From Histomonas meleagridis (lineage: Eukaryota; Parabasalia; Tritrichomonadida; Dientamoebidae): a stretch of 64,000 bases of DNA. Shown here one piece after another: positions 49,595 through 60,299 of this stretch (position 1 is the first letter of the stretch; every line of letters starts with the position of its first letter). The stretch spans positions 62,001 through 126,000 of the forward strand of contig WSYJ01000186.1 of the NCBI GenBank assembly GCA_020186115.1, in the 5' to 3' direction. The notes below the pieces were generated by a model that did no database searches, was not told the origin of the DNA, and worked only from the letters and a program-made list of their open reading frames with translations. The translations under genes and the position numbers were made by a program.

Positions 49595-51767
49595 ATGAAA
49601 AAAAATATTTTTCTATATGCACGTGATAATGATGTTATCAATTTAAACAAAACCCTGGATTATGGAATCGATGTAAACACAAAAGTTTATTTTATATTTT
49701 CAATGAAGTTTTTTAATTAATTTTAATGTTTTTTTACTTCTATTTATGAAACACCATTACATGTAGCTGCTCTAAATAAGTCTTATGAAGCCGCTCTTAC
49801 TCTCATTACTTCAGGTGCCATGGTAAATGTATTCACAAAACATTTCCATGAAAGTCCTCTTCACTTTGCTGTTCAAGAGGGACATATTCCAACTATTACA
49901 CTTCTTCTTGATGCAGGTGCAGATCCCAATTCTAAAAATTGTGATGGGTTTTTTTAATCAATTTCGAAGGACCAATTTTCACGGCAGTACGATGGGACAA
50001 CCCAGAAGTTATACCTATTCTTGTAAAGAGGGGTTCCAAGATTAATGAACTTAATAATAACAATCATACACCACTTTTTGTAGCAAAAAGTTTCCAAAGT
50101 CGCGAACTTGTTAAAGTTTTAATTGAAAATGGTGCAAATGAAGAAACCGATGAAATAATACCAGATGAATCAGACGTCGAAATGTTCAATCGTCCAATTA
50201 CTGCAAACAATTCACGGCGATGTGAAAAAGATGTTCGAGCAACAAATGATTCAAATGATTCATATCTTTTTGATATTGTTGCTAATAATCAATCAGAAAA
50301 ACTTTTAGAAGCCATAAAAAATAGTGCTAACATTCATGTTAATGCTTTATATACTAATGAAAGTCTTTTACATATTGCTGCTTCATATGGTTCAACAGAA
50401 TGTGCAAAAATACTTATAAAAGAAGGCCTTAATGTTAATTCACAAACTGATATGGTTTATTTAATTATTTTTATGTTTATTTTACATTTTTGAAGAAACG
50501 CCACTTCATATTGCTATTGAAGAAGGATATTTTGATATTTTCCATGAACTTATTCGAAATGATGCGAATATCGAGTTACAAAATATTGAAGGAGAAACGC
50601 CGATTTTTTATGCTGTTAAATTTGGAAGAATAGAAATGTTTCGAGTTTTAGCTAAAAAAGGTGCAAATATAAATGTTATTAATGGTGGAGGATTAACTCC
50701 ACTTCATTATGCTGTTCTTAATGAAAATCTTTTTATGACTGATTCACTTTTATACTATGGGGCTGATCCAAATTTAGGTGATTTTAATTCATATTATCAT
50801 GCATTTAGACTTGGCGATGTTGAAATCACACAAAAAATCGAAACATATTCTCCACAATTAGCATTATTAACTGCATTACCACCACAAATTTTCGATATAA
50901 TTAAGAATGATGATATTGAAAATTTGAAAAAATTATTAATGAAAGAAATCGATATAAACTTTGTGGATGTTTTACATGGAGCTCCACTTCATTTTGCTGT
51001 TGAACGTAATTCGATTTTATCTGTAAAATATTTAATTTCAATTGGCGCTAATATTAATATACAAAATATCCAAAAAATGGAAACACCAATTCAAATTGCT
51101 ATAAGAAAACAATATAATGATATTTATAAAATACTTATGAAAAAAGGTCCAAATTTGAATTTAAGGAACAAAGATATTTTTTATTTTATTTTGGTGTTTT
51201 TTGTATTTTATTGAAACTCCAATTTTTGATGCTGTAAGACAAAATAATGAAGAAATTGTTATTGATATTCTTAATGAAAATATCGATATAAACGAACAAA
51301 ATAATGAAGGATTAACTGTGTTATATATTGCTGTTTCTCTAAAATATGATAATATGGTTAAACTTCTTCTTGAAAATGGCGCTGATCCTTCACTTGAAGT
51401 TCATTCATCGCTGAAGTTAGCAAAAGATATGAATGATCAAAGAATAATTCAATTGTTAAATAAATATGATATGAATTATTCTTCAAGAAGTGCAAGAATA
51501 AGATCAAGATGTTCAAGAAGAGGTACTCCAATAAGTGGAAGAAGAACAAATCAACAAAACGAAGAAAAAGTTAAAACAAAGAAAATTATTCAACAAAGAA
51601 ATGGATATTGTTTTAAATGCGGAAAGAATAAGGCAACACAAAAGTTAATTCCATGTGGTCATGTTGTATCATGTAATGCGTGCATTAAAAAGATTATCGA
51701 AAAACATGTGCCTTGCCCAATATGTAACCTGACATTTTATGCTACTTCAACAAAAAATAAACAATAA
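49595..51767 (+). CDS. Ankyrin-RING protein gene interrupted by four AT-rich spacers
   Basis: Reading segments: 49595-49684, 49748-49948, 49966-50454, 50495-51175, 51213-51767, together about 671 residues. The first starts MKKNIFLYARDND at ATG. The following ones carry about a dozen ankyrin repeats (ETPLHVAALNKSYEAALTLI and others). The last ends in a compact C3HC4 RING: CFKC, then PCGHVVSCNAC, then CPIC. Ankyrin plus a C-terminal RING is the layout of MIB/XBAT-type ubiquitin ligases. Three of the spacers lie exactly between a repeat's end (VNTK, SQTDM, RNKD) and the next ETP; the 17-base one follows NCDG and precedes EGPIF. They are 63, 17, 40 and 37 bases, have stops or shift frame, and lack GT-AG borders. 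If not removed from RNA, this is a pseudogene. Confidence 0.7.
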
Positions 51768-52203
51768 AAACATTTTTCTCTTTAAATAACAAATTTTCAT
51801 GAAATGAGATTTCAAAACTAGACGAATATGTCATGAATAAGATAGTTTTAAATGTAAATTTTTCTGTGATGAAAAAATAATTTTGAATCAGACAAAAATT
51901 TCCCATTAACTAATCAAAATACTGAAAATAACTCATCAAGGTTAATCTTGATTGTTTCATTAAATTTAGATTTATTTCATTGCATTTATATTCTTTGAAA
52001 TTTTGTTTAACCTTTTGGAAACACGCGTCAAAGCCCTTGTGTGCAAAAGGCAACTTTGCGAGATTTATAAACATTCTTTGGTTGTTGTTATGATCAAAGT
52101 TTTTTGGCTCCCTCAACCCATATCGTTCTTTTGACGTTTCTATGAATTCAATTCAAAAGTAATCTCAGCTCTGAAATTTGAAAGCATACCTGATCGGTTA
52201 CAA
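51768..52203. other. Intergenic; possible coding remnant on the minus strand
   Basis: Between 51910 and about 52150 the minus strand has an 80-codon open frame without upstream ATG (internal Met first), with a sensible composition around KERYGLREPKNFDHNNNQRM. It could be the tail of a lost gene. No family recognised, and expression is unlikely. Confidence 0.25.
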
Positions 52204-53103
52204 ATGGAGTTTGCCTCGTATGCAAATGACCTAGCTGATTTTTACAAAAATAGATACTTATGGATGGTGTCATTTTTTGTTTTAGGAGGCATATTTCTTT
52301 TAATAGCATTGGTTTATTTCATATTAACATACAAAGAATTATGTCATAAAGAAAGAAGAAAACAGATGGAATTCTTTCCTCAGATAATATTCCTTTGCGC
52401 AGTGTTTATTAAAGGCGTTGGCAATATCTTTCAGGGATTATTTTATGTAAATTTAGAGGACACCCAAAGCGCAGCAAAAAATTATGAATTATATGATCGT
52501 TACTCGGTTTTGACAAGTGGGCTCCCTGGATATGTTATTGCACTTGCTTATATTACAATTTTCTTATCATGGTGTAAGATTTGTAATAATTATCTAGAAA
52601 ATGAAGCAAAATCATTTTTTAAATGGGCTGAACGTATTTGCTACATCATGATTATTGCGATTGGTATAGTTTTTGTCGGATCAACAATTGTCATTGTCTC
52701 AAATGGAAAAGGACAAACTCGAGAAGTAGCTCATAATGTCGAAGCCATTTGTGCCTGTATCAGAGACGTTTTGATTGCGCTTTGTTTTCTTGTCTACATG
52801 AAAAGTATTTCAAAATTACTTGAATGTAAATTCCCAGATATTTGGATTTCCATCAAGTGCGGACTTTTGCTTTTCGTTCTTGTTTTACGAGCAGTATCCA
52901 TTACTTTGTACACATTTTATTTCGATACAAGCCGTTTTTCAAAGCAGTATTTTGTACTGTTCCTCATTGAGCAGTTCCTTAGTGAAGTACTCCCGTTGTC
53001 ATTTATTGCATTTATGAGATTGGCCCCATGTACAGTGACAAATACACAAACATCACATGAGTTATATGTTGGTGATTATGCTGACTTTGAAAAATTGAAT
53101 TAA
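52204..53103 (+). CDS. Seven-transmembrane protein (THH1/TOM1- or GPCR-like)
   Basis: 299 residues from ATG. Seven hydrophobic segments stand at about 20-42, 61-80, 107-126, 143-163, 184-201, 214-236 and 246-270, with a short N terminus (likely outside) and a polar C terminus of about 30 residues. Basic residues (KERRK; KSFFKWAER) follow helices 1 and 3. No signal peptide, no DRY or NPxxY motif. The topology and size fit the plant TOM1/THH1 and GPR137 group as well as generic protist seven-TM receptors. A ligand cannot be proposed. Confidence 0.65.
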   Translation: MEFASYANDLADFYKNRYLWMVSFFVLGGIFLLIALVYFILTYKELCHKERRKQMEFFPQIIFLCAVFIKGVGNIFQGLFYVNLEDTQSAAKNYELYDRYSVLTSGLPGYVIALAYITIFLSWCKICNNYLENEAKSFFKWAERICYIMIIAIGIVFVGSTIVIVSNGKGQTREVAHNVEAICACIRDVLIALCFLVYMKSISKLLECKFPDIWISIKCGLLLFVLVLRAVSITLYTFYFDTSRFSKQYFVLFLIEQFLSEVLPLSFIAFMRLAPCTVTNTQTSHELYVGDYADFEKLN

Positions 53104-53240
53104 CATGTTGCTAAACAATACAAAAATAATTTTTTATTTTATTATTTTATGAAGAAGATAAAATAAATAAAATTCTTAAATTCCGGCACTTTTTGATGTA
53201 AAATGCCTCATTTGGAGGCCGTTTAATATCGGTTTCAAAG

Positions 53241-54191
53241 ATGGAAAAAAGAAAGAAAACAATTGCAACCCACAGTGGAAACTTCCATGCCGATGATGCA
53301 TTGTCAATTTACTTCCTTCACAATACTAATGAATTTAAAGATGCAAAAGTTGTAAGAACGCGTGATCAATCTATCATTGATAATGCAGATTGTGTTTGTG
53401 ATGTTGGTCTGATTTATGACCCAGAGAAAAGAAGGTTTGACCACCATCAAGTAGGATTTAAAGAAACATTTGCAGATGGAAATTATCCAATGGCTTCATG
53501 TGGTATTGTTTACAAAGAATTCGGGAAAGAAATTAATCGAAAAATTCTGGAAAAAAATGGAAGAGATATTGGGGAACATTCTGAATACATATACAACAAA
53601 ATGTATACCAAATTTGTTTTTGAAATCGATTGTATTGATAATGGTGTTCAACAAATTCCTCCAGATGCAACACCTCTTTATGAAATTCGCACAGGTATTT
53701 CAACTCGAATCTCAATGTTAAATCTTGATGGAACATTTGAAGATGCCGTCAATTTAATCGGGAAAGAATATGAAGAAAAACTTATTCGTTTATTTGATTC
53801 CGAAATCCCAGCAATTGAAATTGCTAAAGAAGCTTATGAAAGCAGATTTACTGTTGATGCGAGTGGCAAAATTGTTTTATTTAATGAGCCATGTCCTGCC
53901 GAGCCACATCTAAAGAACATAGAAAAAGAGAAAAACGTACCAAAAACTGAACAATTGTTATATATTGTTTCACCTCGTTTAAATGGGAATTGGAGCATCA
54001 AAGCGATCGGAACTGATCGTTCTTTTGTATTAAGGAAACCATTGCCATATAAAGGATTAAGAGATGAAGAATTATCTGAACAATGCGGAATCCCCGGTGG
54101 TGTATTTGTGCACAAAAATGGTTTCCTTTCTATCTTTAAAACGAAGGATCAAGCAATTCAGTTTGCGAAATTAGCTTTGAATTCTCCCTAA
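53241..54191 (+). CDS. MYG1 family (UPF0160) DHH-like metal-dependent hydrolase
   Basis: 316 residues from ATG. The conserved metal-binding blocks of MYG1 are intact: THSGNFHADDAL at 10-21, VCDVGLIYDPEKRRFDHHQ at 52-70 with the DHH triad at 67-69, and a second-half GIPGGVFVHKNGFLSIF. Full length compared with eukaryotic MYG1 (about 330-380), but with no mitochondrial leader, as expected in a cell without respiring mitochondria. In other eukaryotes MYG1 is a 3'-5' RNA exonuclease linking nuclear and organellar RNA processing. Here a cytosolic or nuclear role is inferred. Confidence 0.93.
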   Translation: MEKRKKTIATHSGNFHADDALSIYFLHNTNEFKDAKVVRTRDQSIIDNADCVCDVGLIYDPEKRRFDHHQVGFKETFADGNYPMASCGIVYKEFGKEINRKILEKNGRDIGEHSEYIYNKMYTKFVFEIDCIDNGVQQIPPDATPLYEIRTGISTRISMLNLDGTFEDAVNLIGKEYEEKLIRLFDSEIPAIEIAKEAYESRFTVDASGKIVLFNEPCPAEPHLKNIEKEKNVPKTEQLLYIVSPRLNGNWSIKAIGTDRSFVLRKPLPYKGLRDEELSEQCGIPGGVFVHKNGFLSIFKTKDQAIQFAKLALNSP

Positions 54192-54544
54192 ACTCAACAA
54201 GAATAAAAAACATTTCTCGTGTTATTTTGATGAAATTTATTTTCTAATAAATAATGAATTTTGTTGAAGTAATTTTGAGGCAATTGATTCAAGTAGAAAA
54301 TGTTTTCCGATTTAAAAACGTTTCATTAATATTAAAATAAGTTTCTTAATCAGGATAAATTCATTAATGAATTCGAACTGTGGAATATGACAAAGGAATG
54401 TCAAAAAAAAATCTTTATAATTTTAACGTATAAAATGAATAGTTTACTCGGATAGATTTCAATTTTTTAATTCAATAACTGCCGGATTCTTCAGAATTTT
54501 TTCTATAGAATTTCTGTTTGAGCTACTTTTTAAAAAGCTAATTA
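54192..54544. other. Intergenic, no gene seen
   Basis: AT-rich spacer between two plus-strand genes, without repeats or motifs of note. Confidence 0.4.
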
Positions 54545-56644
54545 ATGACTGAGCCAGATGTAGCTGGCCCCCTAAAAGAAATAATGAGGGGTAGAACAGA
54601 AACAGTAATTGATGCTAGGTGGGCCGAAAGGTTAAATTCGCGACATCGCTCAGAAAAAAGAATTCTTGTATTAACAGAATCGTCATTTTCTCTTCATCAA
54701 ACAAAAACATTTTCCAGAATACCAAAGACAGTAAAACATTACACATGGTTCGAATTAAAAAAAATAGACTACACAGCAAATAATAATTATTTAACTTTTA
54801 CTTTTGAAAATGATGAAATAATTATTTTGACAGATAGTGACTTAATCCTACCAAAACTTGCAAAGCATTTTAATGATATATTTTCAAAATCTGAAATGCC
54901 TATATTAAACTTTATGCAAGCAAAATCTATTGTACAATCTCCACCATATATGCGTGGGATTGCACGTCTCAGAGCAAGGCTTTATGCAGAACGACCTACA
55001 GTTCCCGAAGATCTTATCGAAACTTATGAAGAATTTTTGAAATCTGGTAACAATAACTTAGATTTCAGTCAGATTGCTGTTCAACACTATTATGTACCAC
55101 TTTTTGATTCTCTTTTAATCATTCCACATGTTACTTCAATTGAATTACCAACCACAGAAACTGCACATTGGAAAGAAGTTGGTTCATTCTTATCCAAATC
55201 CTCATATATCAGCAGCTTCACCACCTCTGAACGAATTGATGCAGAATTTCCAATATTTTTAGAAGAAATCAAAAAGTGCAGTAATAAAGTATTGAAAAGT
55301 GTCACTTTTTCATGTCCAAAAATCACAGAATCAGATATTACTACAATAGTAGGTATTGTTCAGCAATGCGAATTAAACAATCTTACAATTGTTCATAGTC
55401 TTAATCGTCATTGTATTGATATTCTTTGTGGCCATTTATCAAAAGTTAAATCACTTAAAAGTCTAACGATTGATCATGTTGAACACATTGATCCCATCAA
55501 AGTCATATGCACATTACCAGATCTTGAATACTTTGGCTGTCCACATTCAGAGTGCGAACTTTGTTCAATCTTCCAAACTCTTTCAACACTTACAGATATC
55601 TCTTTAAAGACATTAAACTTTTCCGGGAATAGTTTTAAAGAGACATTTAAGAAACAATTTACATTACCACGTAGTATCCACACTCTTATTCTTGATGACG
55701 TTGATTTCTTGGGCACTTCTTTCGAGAATTTATTCCTTAAGATGATATTAAAGAACCCAATTCCACTATCGGTAAGTATAAAACGATTTAAAATAGATAG
55801 ATCTCAATGGCTAAGTTTTCAAAAGAAAATCACACAATGCGTAGAAATGGGTAATCTTCAAATGAATCTTCAAGAATTATATTGGGAAGGAAATTCACTC
55901 TATCCGAACTTTTTCAGTTTCTTAGAAAAGTGTAAACCGTTAACGTGCCTATCGTTAAACGGCTGCCTAAACGGCTCCGAAACGAAAACGATCAAAAATT
56001 TAACGGAATTCATTTCATCAACTTTATGTGTAACAGATTTACGAATTTCAGGTTCTGATAATAAAAAGATATCACCAGAATCATTAATATCAATATTAAA
56101 TGCACTTAAAAACGATAATCGAACGATACGTAAATTAGACATTAGTGGGAACAAAATGGATGAAAAAGTCTTTGAAACATTAGGTGAAGTATTAATGTCT
56201 AATCGTGCAATAGAATACATTGATTTCACTAACTCTGGAGTTACTGATTCGACAATTTTCACCAAATTTTTTTCAATACTTTTACAGCGAGGTAAACCAT
56301 TGAATTTTCCATTTCCGATTTCTGATATAAATAAAATGGAAAAAGATGGTTTAATAAATAAAGACACAATAAAGAAACTAAGACTTCAAGCGGACAAAAT
56401 TATAAATGGTAATCCATCAGTTCAAGTTCCACTTGAATCAATTCGAATGCCTTCTACACCTATCACAGCAACTTATCAAGTGCTGCAAATGGGTTTAGGT
56501 GACCAAAGTTCGGATTCTTCTGATGACGAAGAATGGTCGATATTCCCTGCGCCTGTTCCACCTATTGATAACTATGAGATAGAATCAGTGATTTCAGATC
56601 AATTTAGTTTACAAAAAATTGTCGAAAGAATAAGAAATCATTGA
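54545..56644 (+). CDS. CARMIL-like PH and leucine-rich-repeat protein
   Basis: 699 residues from ATG. Residues 15-125 form a PH-like domain (KRILVLTESSFSLHQTKTFS; then ENDEIIILTDSDLILPKL). From about 180 to 600 there are RNase-inhibitor-type leucine-rich repeats, irregular but clear at DISLKTLNFSGNSF and RTIRKLDISGNKMDEKVFET. The C terminus is short and acidic with prolines (SSDSSDDEEWSIFPAPVPP). The PH plus LRR order is that of CARMIL actin regulators, which bind capping protein. The CapZ-binding CPI motif is not seen, so capping-protein binding is unproven. Capping protein alpha is encoded at 5307-6098. Confidence 0.7.
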   Translation: MTEPDVAGPLKEIMRGRTETVIDARWAERLNSRHRSEKRILVLTESSFSLHQTKTFSRIPKTVKHYTWFELKKIDYTANNNYLTFTFENDEIIILTDSDLILPKLAKHFNDIFSKSEMPILNFMQAKSIVQSPPYMRGIARLRARLYAERPTVPEDLIETYEEFLKSGNNNLDFSQIAVQHYYVPLFDSLLIIPHVTSIELPTTETAHWKEVGSFLSKSSYISSFTTSERIDAEFPIFLEEIKKCSNKVLKSVTFSCPKITESDITTIVGIVQQCELNNLTIVHSLNRHCIDILCGHLSKVKSLKSLTIDHVEHIDPIKVICTLPDLEYFGCPHSECELCSIFQTLSTLTDISLKTLNFSGNSFKETFKKQFTLPRSIHTLILDDVDFLGTSFENLFLKMILKNPIPLSVSIKRFKIDRSQWLSFQKKITQCVEMGNLQMNLQELYWEGNSLYPNFFSFLEKCKPLTCLSLNGCLNGSETKTIKNLTEFISSTLCVTDLRISGSDNKKISPESLISILNALKNDNRTIRKLDISGNKMDEKVFETLGEVLMSNRAIEYIDFTNSGVTDSTIFTKFFSILLQRGKPLNFPFPISDINKMEKDGLINKDTIKKLRLQADKIINGNPSVQVPLESIRMPSTPITATYQVLQMGLGDQSSDSSDDEEWSIFPAPVPPIDNYEIESVISDQFSLQKIVERIRNH

Positions 56645-56895
56645 AAAATTTGATGAATAAATAAATATTTATTTAATTAAACTGATGTGACACCAAATCC
56701 AACTTTTTGAATGGTATTTCTGTTAAAAACGATCAAAAGTAGTCCCCATTTTTGAACATCAGGGCAATTTCGTTTCCAACCTCTAAAAATTGGAAATTTT
56801 CACTAACGAATTTTTTCATTACACTATAAGAAATTCAAATCGAATTCTGTATTTCATTACTTAATACAAAAGCGCCAAAACTTGAATTGAATTGT

Positions 56896-58425
56896 TTATT
56901 GCATCATTCCAAGTAACGAATGTATTGAGTCGACAACCACTGGTTTGTCAGCAGGTGGTAATTGTCTAATAATTATTTTTGTAACTTCTTCGGCCAAAAC
57001 AGCAGCAAAAGAACCCGCAACGCTTGGGATAACATCGCCATTATATCTACAAAACTCTTCTACGTACTTTGTTAGTTCATTATTATCATCTTTTGCACCG
57101 ATTTCCTTCATTAACTCGAGAAGTTTAGCTTCATCACCTTTCTTTGGGGTTCTTCCTTCTTTCTCAAGGAATTGTCTTGCGGCTATAAATAACATTTGTA
57201 CAATTGCAAGTGGGCTTTTGTTATTTGGTGATTTCGCGTCTATTTGTTCTTCGATTGTCTTAAATTCGATTCCTCCAACAGAATAAATGTTATGTTTAAA
57301 CCTTTCGAAAATCGTTTCATCAATTTCACATCCATTACTCTTTAAGTCTTCGCGGATTTCTTTCCAGTCTTCTTCCGATTTATGTATATAGATTTCTTTT
57401 AATTGTTGATACCATTTGAAACTAGTTTCCATGTCTGGGCAGCCTCCGTAATGTGGAATGACTCCATGCTTCTTATAGAAGCGTTGTGTGGCGCGAATCA
57501 TTTCCCAAAATGGTGATTTAACTTCGCCAATCTTATCACTAAGTGAAAAGCAATCTGGAAGATTGTCAGGAAGTGTTGGTGGAATAAGAATAAACATAAC
57601 TTTGCTAAGAGCTTCTTTGAAACATTCCTCTTCAGTCATAGTGTTGTTTTCAGCATCTATTTTGATATGATGCATTTTCGAGATTTGGGACTGGATGGCA
57701 GAAAGATTGCTAAAACTGAGTTTATCTACGCCTAACTCTTTCTTGACAAGTTCGGCTGCTTGATATAGAATAACAGGATATGGAATGTGGCCATGTTCAG
57801 CTTCGGATAATTTATCAAAATCAAACGAATCGAAAAAGGCTTTAAGCTCAGGGAAAGGTTGTGACATACGAAGCTCTTTGGTAAATATGGGATTGTTAGG
57901 ATTCTTTGTTTCTTCATAGAAATGATGAAGACCACCATCTATGTAAAAAGCACCAAAATAACCGGTGATTTGAAGATGGGCTTGGCGAATACCAATCTCA
58001 CGACACTTACGAGAAAGTGTTTTGAGGAAAGTTGGGGTTTGATTTCCGGTTGTAACAATGAAGCAATCTTTATCTTGCTTTATCTCATCAAGAAAAGAGA
58101 TATCATTGGGGGCCTTAAGGATAGGCTTGATTATTGCATCAGGATTCATTTCAGTAAGAAGATCAGCAACAGCTTGTGCTCGAGGCTTGCCAAGATAAGT
58201 TTCATCGACATAAAAATTGGTCCCAAGGTCGTCCTTAGTAACAAGAGCATCATCAACTATAATTACATTCTTGACGCCATGGAGTGTCATATTTTTGAGA
58301 AATTCAGATGATACACAATCAGATCCAGTAACAACCAATGTAGCGGCAACAATAGACTGTTGGCCATTGATACCCCAAAGTCGGATTTGCCTGTCGTATC
58401 TCTCGAGTGACTGGTCTTTCGACAT
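56896..58425 (-). CDS. NEDD8-activating enzyme E1 regulatory subunit (APP-BP1/AXR1)
   Basis: 509 residues from ATG at 58425; the longer frame starts at TTG. SLERYDRQIRLWGINGQQSI at residues 6-25 is the universal E1 opening. VVTGSDCVSSEFLKNMTLHG has a loose Rossmann loop and no catalytic cysteine domain, as in the regulatory half of heterodimeric E1s. AHLQITGYFGAFYID and the closing VAGSFAAVLAEEVTKIIIRQ match NAE1 rather than the SUMO E1 subunit. With UBA3 (not in this window) it would activate NEDD8 for cullin ligases. Length is typical (about 530). Confidence 0.9.
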   Translation of the reverse strand: MSKDQSLERYDRQIRLWGINGQQSIVAATLVVTGSDCVSSEFLKNMTLHGVKNVIIVDDALVTKDDLGTNFYVDETYLGKPRAQAVADLLTEMNPDAIIKPILKAPNDISFLDEIKQDKDCFIVTTGNQTPTFLKTLSRKCREIGIRQAHLQITGYFGAFYIDGGLHHFYEETKNPNNPIFTKELRMSQPFPELKAFFDSFDFDKLSEAEHGHIPYPVILYQAAELVKKELGVDKLSFSNLSAIQSQISKMHHIKIDAENNTMTEEECFKEALSKVMFILIPPTLPDNLPDCFSLSDKIGEVKSPFWEMIRATQRFYKKHGVIPHYGGCPDMETSFKWYQQLKEIYIHKSEEDWKEIREDLKSNGCEIDETIFERFKHNIYSVGGIEFKTIEEQIDAKSPNNKSPLAIVQMLFIAARQFLEKEGRTPKKGDEAKLLELMKEIGAKDDNNELTKYVEEFCRYNGDVIPSVAGSFAAVLAEEVTKIIIRQLPPADKPVVVDSIHSLLGMMQ

Positions 58426-58814
58426 TTTCGCCAAATATAACTAAACAAACCTTGTCAAAACAAGTGCGATAGAATGACACTTCGGTTTTTGGCAAAAATT
58501 TTAAAGCAGAGAAGGAAATTTAATTTATCTGCTTATATGTAAAAAAATAACAAGAAGAAGAAACGTGAAAATACTTTGAAAATTATTTTAAAAAAATATT
58601 CTTTTAAAAAAAATAATAATGATTTTCAAAAATTATTCTTATCTAAAGTAAGATTTAAACAACAAATGATTTTAAGCAATGTAGTGTGAAAAAGAAAAGT
58701 TATAATCTATTGTTTAAATAAAATGAGCGTTTGAGTAGAAAACATTTGGTTGATAAATGTAATTTCTTGTGTTGAGTAAAAATAAACGGTCATATTGATA
58801 TGTTGAAGTTAAAA

Positions 58815-59170
58815 TTAATCCAAAAATGATTTATCGTCTTCTTCATTACACTTTTCTAATCTATCGTATGCAATATTAATGTCAATACCTTCTTTTTCGA
58901 GAAGTAACTCAACTATTTTAGCATTTATATCAATTCCTTTTTGTCCACATATCAATTAACTTTTATTTCCAATTCTTTCTTAATAATATTTCTCGCTCGC
59001 ATTCCTCCATCTCGTCAATGATTCGATGCAGTTCACCACACCGCTCTTCGTCTGTTAAATTTTCCTTTTCCTTTTCAATTTGTTCATCTTCATATTTCCA
59101 TTTTCTACTTTTTCCTTAATAATGTTTTCATTTTTGTTAATACCTTTTTTCCAAATTTTCATCTCTGCCA
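58815..59170 (-). pseudogene. Ankyrin/coiled-coil gene remnant
   Basis: On the minus strand, reading leftwards, broken frames carry LTDEERCGELHRIIDEMEEC, then GIDINAKIVELLLEKEGIDI, ending NEEDDKSFLD and a stop at 58815. The second is the core of the same ankyrin unit type as the array at 38-41 kb, with the first half of a repeat deleted. At least one frameshift and one stop lie between the parts. Confidence 0.6.
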
Positions 59171-59185
59171 ACGTTTTCATTTTCT

Positions 59186-59300
59186 TATTAATGAATTAAT
59201 GAATTGGTGAATTAATGAAATAATGAATAATGAAACAATGAAATAATGAATAATGGAATAATGAAATAATGATTAATGAATTAATGAAAGTATTGAATGA
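59186..59300. repeat. Degenerate minisatellite of AATGAAT(T/A)A type
   Basis: Over about 115 bases the unit AATGAATT / AATGAAATAATGAAT is repeated with small changes (ATTAATGAATTAATGAAT at the start, AATAATGAAATAATGATT near the end). It is a simple tandem repeat about 160 bases before the cyclin H gene. Confidence 0.8.
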
Positions 59301-59462
59301 AAGTATTAGAACCAAAGTGAAACTATACAACAAATAATGAAACCAAATAATATTTTAATCTTATAACATAGGATATGACTTTTTCATATGATAAATTATT
59401 CAAAAAGTTCTATCGGTTGACTGTTTAAAATAAACGTTTTCCCAGACTAAAAGTGTCAATCA

Positions 59463-60299
59463 ATGAATTTCCAAACATCAACTCAAGCCAAGCAATTTAT
59501 GTTTACACCAGAACAACTCGAAGAAAAACGCAGAAAGGTATATCAGGAAGCCAGAAGTGTTTTTTCTGTTTCACTTTCATTTGAAGAAGAAATGAAATAT
59601 ATTTCATATTATTGCAATAAGCTTATTGATGCTGGAATTAAAATTGGGTTTAATAGGTTTGAACGATATACTGCCCTTGCGATAATGCAGCGCGTTTACT
59701 TAACAAGATCAATTTGGGAAATCCCTCCACCTCTTGCGATGATAATGTCATTATTTATAGTTTCCAAATTTAATCACGATGTAATGATTGATTCATTTAT
59801 TGTTAAGTTAGGCTTTGGCTCAAATTTTGAGGAAAAATACAAAGTCCAAAGACAAATGCCACAAATTGAAATACAAGTTCTTGAAGCCATTGACTTCAAA
59901 CTTAAGATACATCTTCCATTCCATCAAGTTACAGCAATTTGTGATGGGAAACCATATGCAGATAAACAAGAAGAATGTCAACAATTTTTGTTTGAATTGC
60001 TACAGACTGATGCACTATTCCTATACACGCCAGGGCAGCTGGCTGTTGCTGCTGTTGCTAAAATTGTTGGCCATGATCAAGCTTTGGAAGCTGTTAAAGA
60101 TATACCTGTTCCCGAAGACGCGCCAGACCTCGCAACAATCATCGACGAAATCATTTGGTTGGAGCCAATACAAGTCACTGAAGAAGAGATACAACACTAT
60201 GAAGAAGTTCTTGGCCCTGAATACGGTCTATTCCATATAATCAGTGAAGAAAAGAAGAAAAAGAAAAATTTAACAAACCCAACAACGCTTACGCCATAA
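59463..60299 (+). CDS. Cyclin H (CDK-activating kinase / TFIIH subunit)
   Basis: 278 residues from ATG. FTPEQLEEKRRKVYQEAR at 13-30 matches the N-terminal helix of cyclin H. The first cyclin fold follows (EEEMKYISYYCNKLIDAG; RFERYTALAIMQRVYL). QIEIQVLEAIDFKLKIHLPFH leads to the second fold, with LLQTDALFLYTPGQLAVAAV, very close to the cyclin H signature LTDAYLLYTPSQIALTAI. The tail is lysine-rich. It should pair with CDK7 to phosphorylate other CDKs and the RNA polymerase II tail. Together with the cyclin at 10084 this is the second transcription-type cyclin in the window. Confidence 0.85.
   Translation: MNFQTSTQAKQFMFTPEQLEEKRRKVYQEARSVFSVSLSFEEEMKYISYYCNKLIDAGIKIGFNRFERYTALAIMQRVYLTRSIWEIPPPLAMIMSLFIVSKFNHDVMIDSFIVKLGFGSNFEEKYKVQRQMPQIEIQVLEAIDFKLKIHLPFHQVTAICDGKPYADKQEECQQFLFELLQTDALFLYTPGQLAVAAVAKIVGHDQALEAVKDIPVPEDAPDLATIIDEIIWLEPIQVTEEEIQHYEEVLGPEYGLFHIISEEKKKKKNLTNPTTLTP

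Larger units (their letters stand above)
58426..59462. other. Intergenic between NAE1 and cyclin H
   Basis: Contains the ankyrin remnant and the minisatellite listed separately. The rest (58440-58810) is AT-rich without features. Confidence 0.4.

Noticed and set aside
49949-49970. Canonical GT-AG intron GTTTTTTTAATC...GAAG
   Set aside because: Splicing at these GT and AG positions puts the ankyrin sequence EGPIFTAVRWDN out of frame. The observed break is 17 bases and lacks GT-AG borders that keep the frame.
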